Assembly (NCBI GenBank): GCA_002295635.1
Contig: DBHK01000017.1
Span: 30,091 to 94,090, forward strand
Origin: UBA830 sp002295635
GTDB taxonomy: Bacteria > Pseudomonadota > Alphaproteobacteria > MPNO01 > UBA830
Length of the DNA: 64,000 nt
Direction: 5' to 3'
This document shows positions 62,734-64,000 of this stretch, in pieces. Under the pieces are notes generated by a model. It made no database searches, had not been told where the DNA came from, and worked only from the letters and a program-made list of their open reading frames with translations. Position 1 is the stretch's first letter; each line of letters begins with the position of its first letter. The position numbers were made by a program, and so were the translations under genes.

Positions 62734-62747
62734 TCTATTATAATAGA
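62734..62747 (-). promoter_or_regulatory. Perfect 14-bp palindrome in the R-M promoter region
   Basis: TCTATTATAATAGA is a perfect inverted repeat and contains TATAAT, a full -10 match on either strand. It sits about 64 bp upstream of the methyltransferase start and 20 bp beyond the end of the HTH-protein gene. Such an operator overlapping a -10 is the arrangement used by many R-M units for repression. No -35 of good quality was found. A 97-bp space holds nothing else. Confidence 0.45.
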
Positions 62748-62767
62748 GATTCCTCGAGTTAAGTAGA

Positions 62768-63154
62768 TCAGATTTCATTTATGAGGGTTTTGTCCACAAA
62801 TCGTAACGCAAAGTTAAAGGGTCTCGGTTTATACCGTCTGGTTAGTCGTTCATCTCTTATTCTCTTTTTCTTAACTATCGAATGCACATGAGAACTCTTA
62901 AATTCCTTCCCTCTAACGGTAGAATATCCCCGGCGATTCAACCAATTAGAGATTTTGGTGAACGTCCAACCTTTTTCCCGTAGGTAGATGATCTCTTGAT
63001 ATAGAAATTGCTGATATTGAGAGTAAGTCTGAGCATTCAGATGCGATGCACGGACTTTCAAATGAAATGTTAGATAAACTTTTGTGTTGGATTCAGTGGA
63101 TGACTTACCACCGAACCCCACTATTCTACTGTTATGTAAGTCATATAGACCCAC
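62768..63154 (-). CDS. Recombinase-like helix-turn-helix protein
   Basis: A 128-codon frame with a GTG start at 63154. The core KVYLTFHLKVRASHLNAQTY is followed by QQFLYQEIIYLREKGWTF and TKISNWLNRRGYSTVRGKEF, then HVHSIVKKKRIRDERL. The last two blocks resemble the recombinase domain of large serine recombinases (pattern: I-A-x-x-L-N-x-x-G-x-x-T-x-R-G-x-x-W). There is no resolvase catalytic domain, so it is probably a DNA-binding protein and not a recombinase. A shortened paralogue lies on the far side of the R-M genes. Codon use is AT-rich compared with core genes. Confidence 0.65.
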   Translation of the reverse strand: MGLYDLHNSRIVGFGGKSSTESNTKVYLTFHLKVRASHLNAQTYSQYQQFLYQEIIYLREKGWTFTKISNWLNRRGYSTVRGKEFKSSHVHSIVKKKRIRDERLTRRYKPRPFNFALRFVDKTLINEI

Positions 63155-63309
63155 AGACTTGGAACGACCTAACTACGATTAAGGAATATACCAATTCCAG
63201 TTTCAACGATTTGATAAAGGAAGGGTGTAGAATGGTAGTGAGGGAGAAGTTTGAGTCTATCTCCCAGCAGAAGAAACGAAGGAACAGTATGTCTTCTTGG
63301 AGTGTCTAA
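63100..63309 (+). CDS. Small putative RHH-like protein, hypothetical
   Basis: From ATG 63100 the product has 69 residues; the frame is open 18 codons further upstream. It contains YTNSSFNDLIKEGCRMVVRE, resembling a ribbon-helix-helix DNA-binding motif with a preceding strand, and ends in a Lys/Arg/Gln-rich tail (SQQKKRRNSMSSWSV). Its start overlaps by 55 bp that of the divergent recombinase-like gene. The ribosome site is poor. It stops one base before the end of the next convergent gene. Confidence 0.5.
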   Translation: MTYHRTPLFYCYVSHIDPQTWNDLTTIKEYTNSSFNDLIKEGCRMVVREKFESISQQKKRRNSMSSWSV

Positions 63310-63310
63310 C

Positions 63311-63700
63311 TCACCGACTACAGACGGATGTTAGAATTGCTTCATTTACCGAGTTAGGAGGAGGATAATTCCAATCTTTTTGTGGTTTATTACTACCTGA
63401 TGCAACCTCCCCACGACCCAATGGTAAGTTGTAATAGGTATCACTCAAAATCTTATTCCGAAATAATTTACAGTCACCTTGCTTATATACTTTACTAGAC
63501 AATCTCCCAGTTTTGGTTGGTTTCAAGTGATCAGTCAATTCCCACCAATAAACATACCCACCGTGTTTTCTGATTCTCTCATAATCCACATAGAAGGTGA
63601 CTCCATCCACACTTTTACCCACCTTCGTCCAACCAGCAAAACTGGTGGATGAGAACATCACGGTGAATACGAGTGTGAATATGGTGAGTAGGGTTTTCAT
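63311..63700 (-). CDS. Small secreted protein resembling surface-adhesin E
   Basis: A 129-residue protein with a clear signal peptide (MKTLLTIFTLVFTVMFSSTS, cut before GWTKV). The mature domain reads GWTKVGKSVDGVTFYVDYER, RKHGGYVYWWELTDHLKPTK, YKQGDCKLFRNKI and WNYPPPNSVNEAILTSVC. Its paired Cys and aromatic pattern recalls the small surface-adhesin E family known from pathogens; similar sequences occur in environmental bacteria. Function is not established. The start codon lies at the end of a TTCTGC/GCAGAA hairpin, the same geometry as the truncated frame upstream. Confidence 0.65.
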   Translation of the reverse strand: MKTLLTIFTLVFTVMFSSTSFAGWTKVGKSVDGVTFYVDYERIRKHGGYVYWWELTDHLKPTKTGRLSSKVYKQGDCKLFRNKILSDTYYNLPLGRGEVASGSNKPQKDWNYPPPNSVNEAILTSVCSR

Positions 63701-63718
63701 TCTGCAATTTTAGCAGAA
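63698..63718 (-). promoter_or_regulatory. Start-codon hairpin of the surface-adhesin-like gene
   Basis: On the minus strand TTCTGC (63718-63713), seven bases, then GCAGAA (63705-63700). The last A of the second arm is the A of the ATG. No Shine-Dalgarno sequence precedes. A second copy of this geometry is found at 63977-63997. It could control translation or be a decayed repeat. Confidence 0.4.
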
Positions 63719-63755
63719 ATCTTGGAAAATGTTAGAGATGGGGAAAGTGTCTAAT

Positions 63756-63887
63756 CCAGTGTTCCAGTGTAAAGACATGAACGGACTGTTTTGGGTAAAA
63801 TGGAATGTTGGATTTCTCCCACTTTTTGACCCCCATTTTTAAGGACACTTGAACACTAGGTAAAAACCTCACCAAAAGTCCGTTCAT
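63756..63887. repeat. Two interleaved inverted repeats (pseudoknot order)
   Basis: Arm A CCAGTGTTCCAGTGT (63756-63770) matches the complement of ACACTTGAACACTAGG (63845-63860) with one mismatch and one extra base. Arm B starting ATGAACGGACT (63777-63794) matches the complement of CCAAAAGTCCGTTCAT (63872-63887) with one extra base. The order A-B-A'-B' cannot form a nested stem but does fit an H-type pseudoknot. No convincing protein gene overlaps; the 63-codon frame here looks like chance. Confidence 0.5.
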
Positions 63888-63919
63888 TAAAAGGATTGTT
63901 ATTTCTAATCTATACCAAT

Positions 63920-63979
63920 TCAATTAACTGGTTTGAGAAATATCAAACAGGTTAGGAGTGAGAGAGTTAGTTTTTTCAT
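63920..63979 (-). pseudogene. Truncated secreted-protein frame (signal peptide only)
   Basis: ATG 63979 reads MKKLTLSLLTCLIFLKPVN and then stops, a complete signal-peptide-like N-terminus with no mature protein behind it. The next in-frame stop follows four codons later. The upstream hairpin matches that of the adhesin-like gene, so this is probably the front end of a sister gene that was later broken. A tiny membrane peptide is the alternative. Confidence 0.4.
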
Positions 63980-63997
63980 TCTGTAACATTAACAGAA
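63977..63997 (-). promoter_or_regulatory. Second start-codon hairpin, near window end
   Basis: On the minus strand TTCTGT (63997-63992), seven bases, then ACAGAA (63984-63979), with the last A again being the A of ATG. The six-base arms and loop length are the same as in the copy at 63698-63718, and the flanks (A/T-rich, poly-A after the ATG) are also alike. This points to a shared origin or a shared control. Confidence 0.4.
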
Positions 63998-64000
63998 ATT

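Noticed and set aside
63732..63923. 63-codon frame on the minus strand
   Set aside because: It overlaps the interleaved inverted repeats, has no ribosome site or signal peptide, and reads as random.

Overview
The window looks like chromosome from a free-living alphaproteobacterium, most likely a Rhodospirillales-type and perhaps marine lineage. This is inferred from gene content and gene order only. The lineage markers are an NDUFA12-type complex I accessory gene next to mlaD and a DUF2155 gene, the rne / amiC / mrcA / prfB block, RNase E with a long acidic insert in its S1 region, clpS-clpA, the three-gene purS-purQ-purL FGAM synthase, class II DAHP synthase, and AccB with an AMKT biotin site. 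Nearly all of the first 56.7 kb is dense single-copy housekeeping sequence.

Layout: 0-16 kb holds a partial dienelactone hydrolase, glnE, a giant DUF3971/AsmA-like protein, a GST, tyrS, a polysaccharide deacetylase, anmK, prfB (with an intact programmed +1 frameshift), mrcA and amiC. 16-25 kb holds rne, an aminotransferase, a degenerate gamma-glutamyltransferase-like gene, an M48 protease, maleylacetoacetate isomerase and ornithine decarboxylase (ODC) with a long structured leader. 25-29 kb is aroQ-accB-accC-aat facing DUF2155-mlaD-NDUFA12. 29-36 kb holds a RidA gene, a DUF482 acyltransferase-like gene, an 860-bp gene-poor gap, clpA-clpS and a D,D-carboxypeptidase. 36-42 kb makes sugar nucleotides (phosphomannomutase/phosphoglucomutase, ugd, galU), followed by J-domain and VWA-like genes. 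42-50 kb holds slyX, purSQL, bolA-grxD, rpsD, trmJ and cimA. 50-56.7 kb holds nadE, class II DAHP synthase, glutathione reductase and succinate-semialdehyde dehydrogenase.

From about 56.75 kb to the end the character changes. Genes are short, AT-richer and mostly of unknown function, with several lipoproteins or secreted proteins. A compact type II restriction-modification unit (m5C methyltransferase plus BsuBI/PstI-type endonuclease) is bracketed by two related recombinase-like helix-turn-helix ORFs. The last kilobase holds small secreted-protein genes with a shared start-codon hairpin and a pair of interleaved inverted repeats. This is accessory DNA or the edge of an island.

The points most worth a second look are: aroQ with no usable ATG/GTG/TTG start (probably ATT); the ODC leader with tandem hairpins (candidate speF-type RNA); the gamma-glutamyltransferase homologue with Ser in place of the catalytic Thr, whose start overlaps that of the divergent M48 gene; the R-M cassette and its flanking paralogues; and the terminal repeat structures. 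No rRNA, tRNA, CRISPR array or complete insertion sequence was found.
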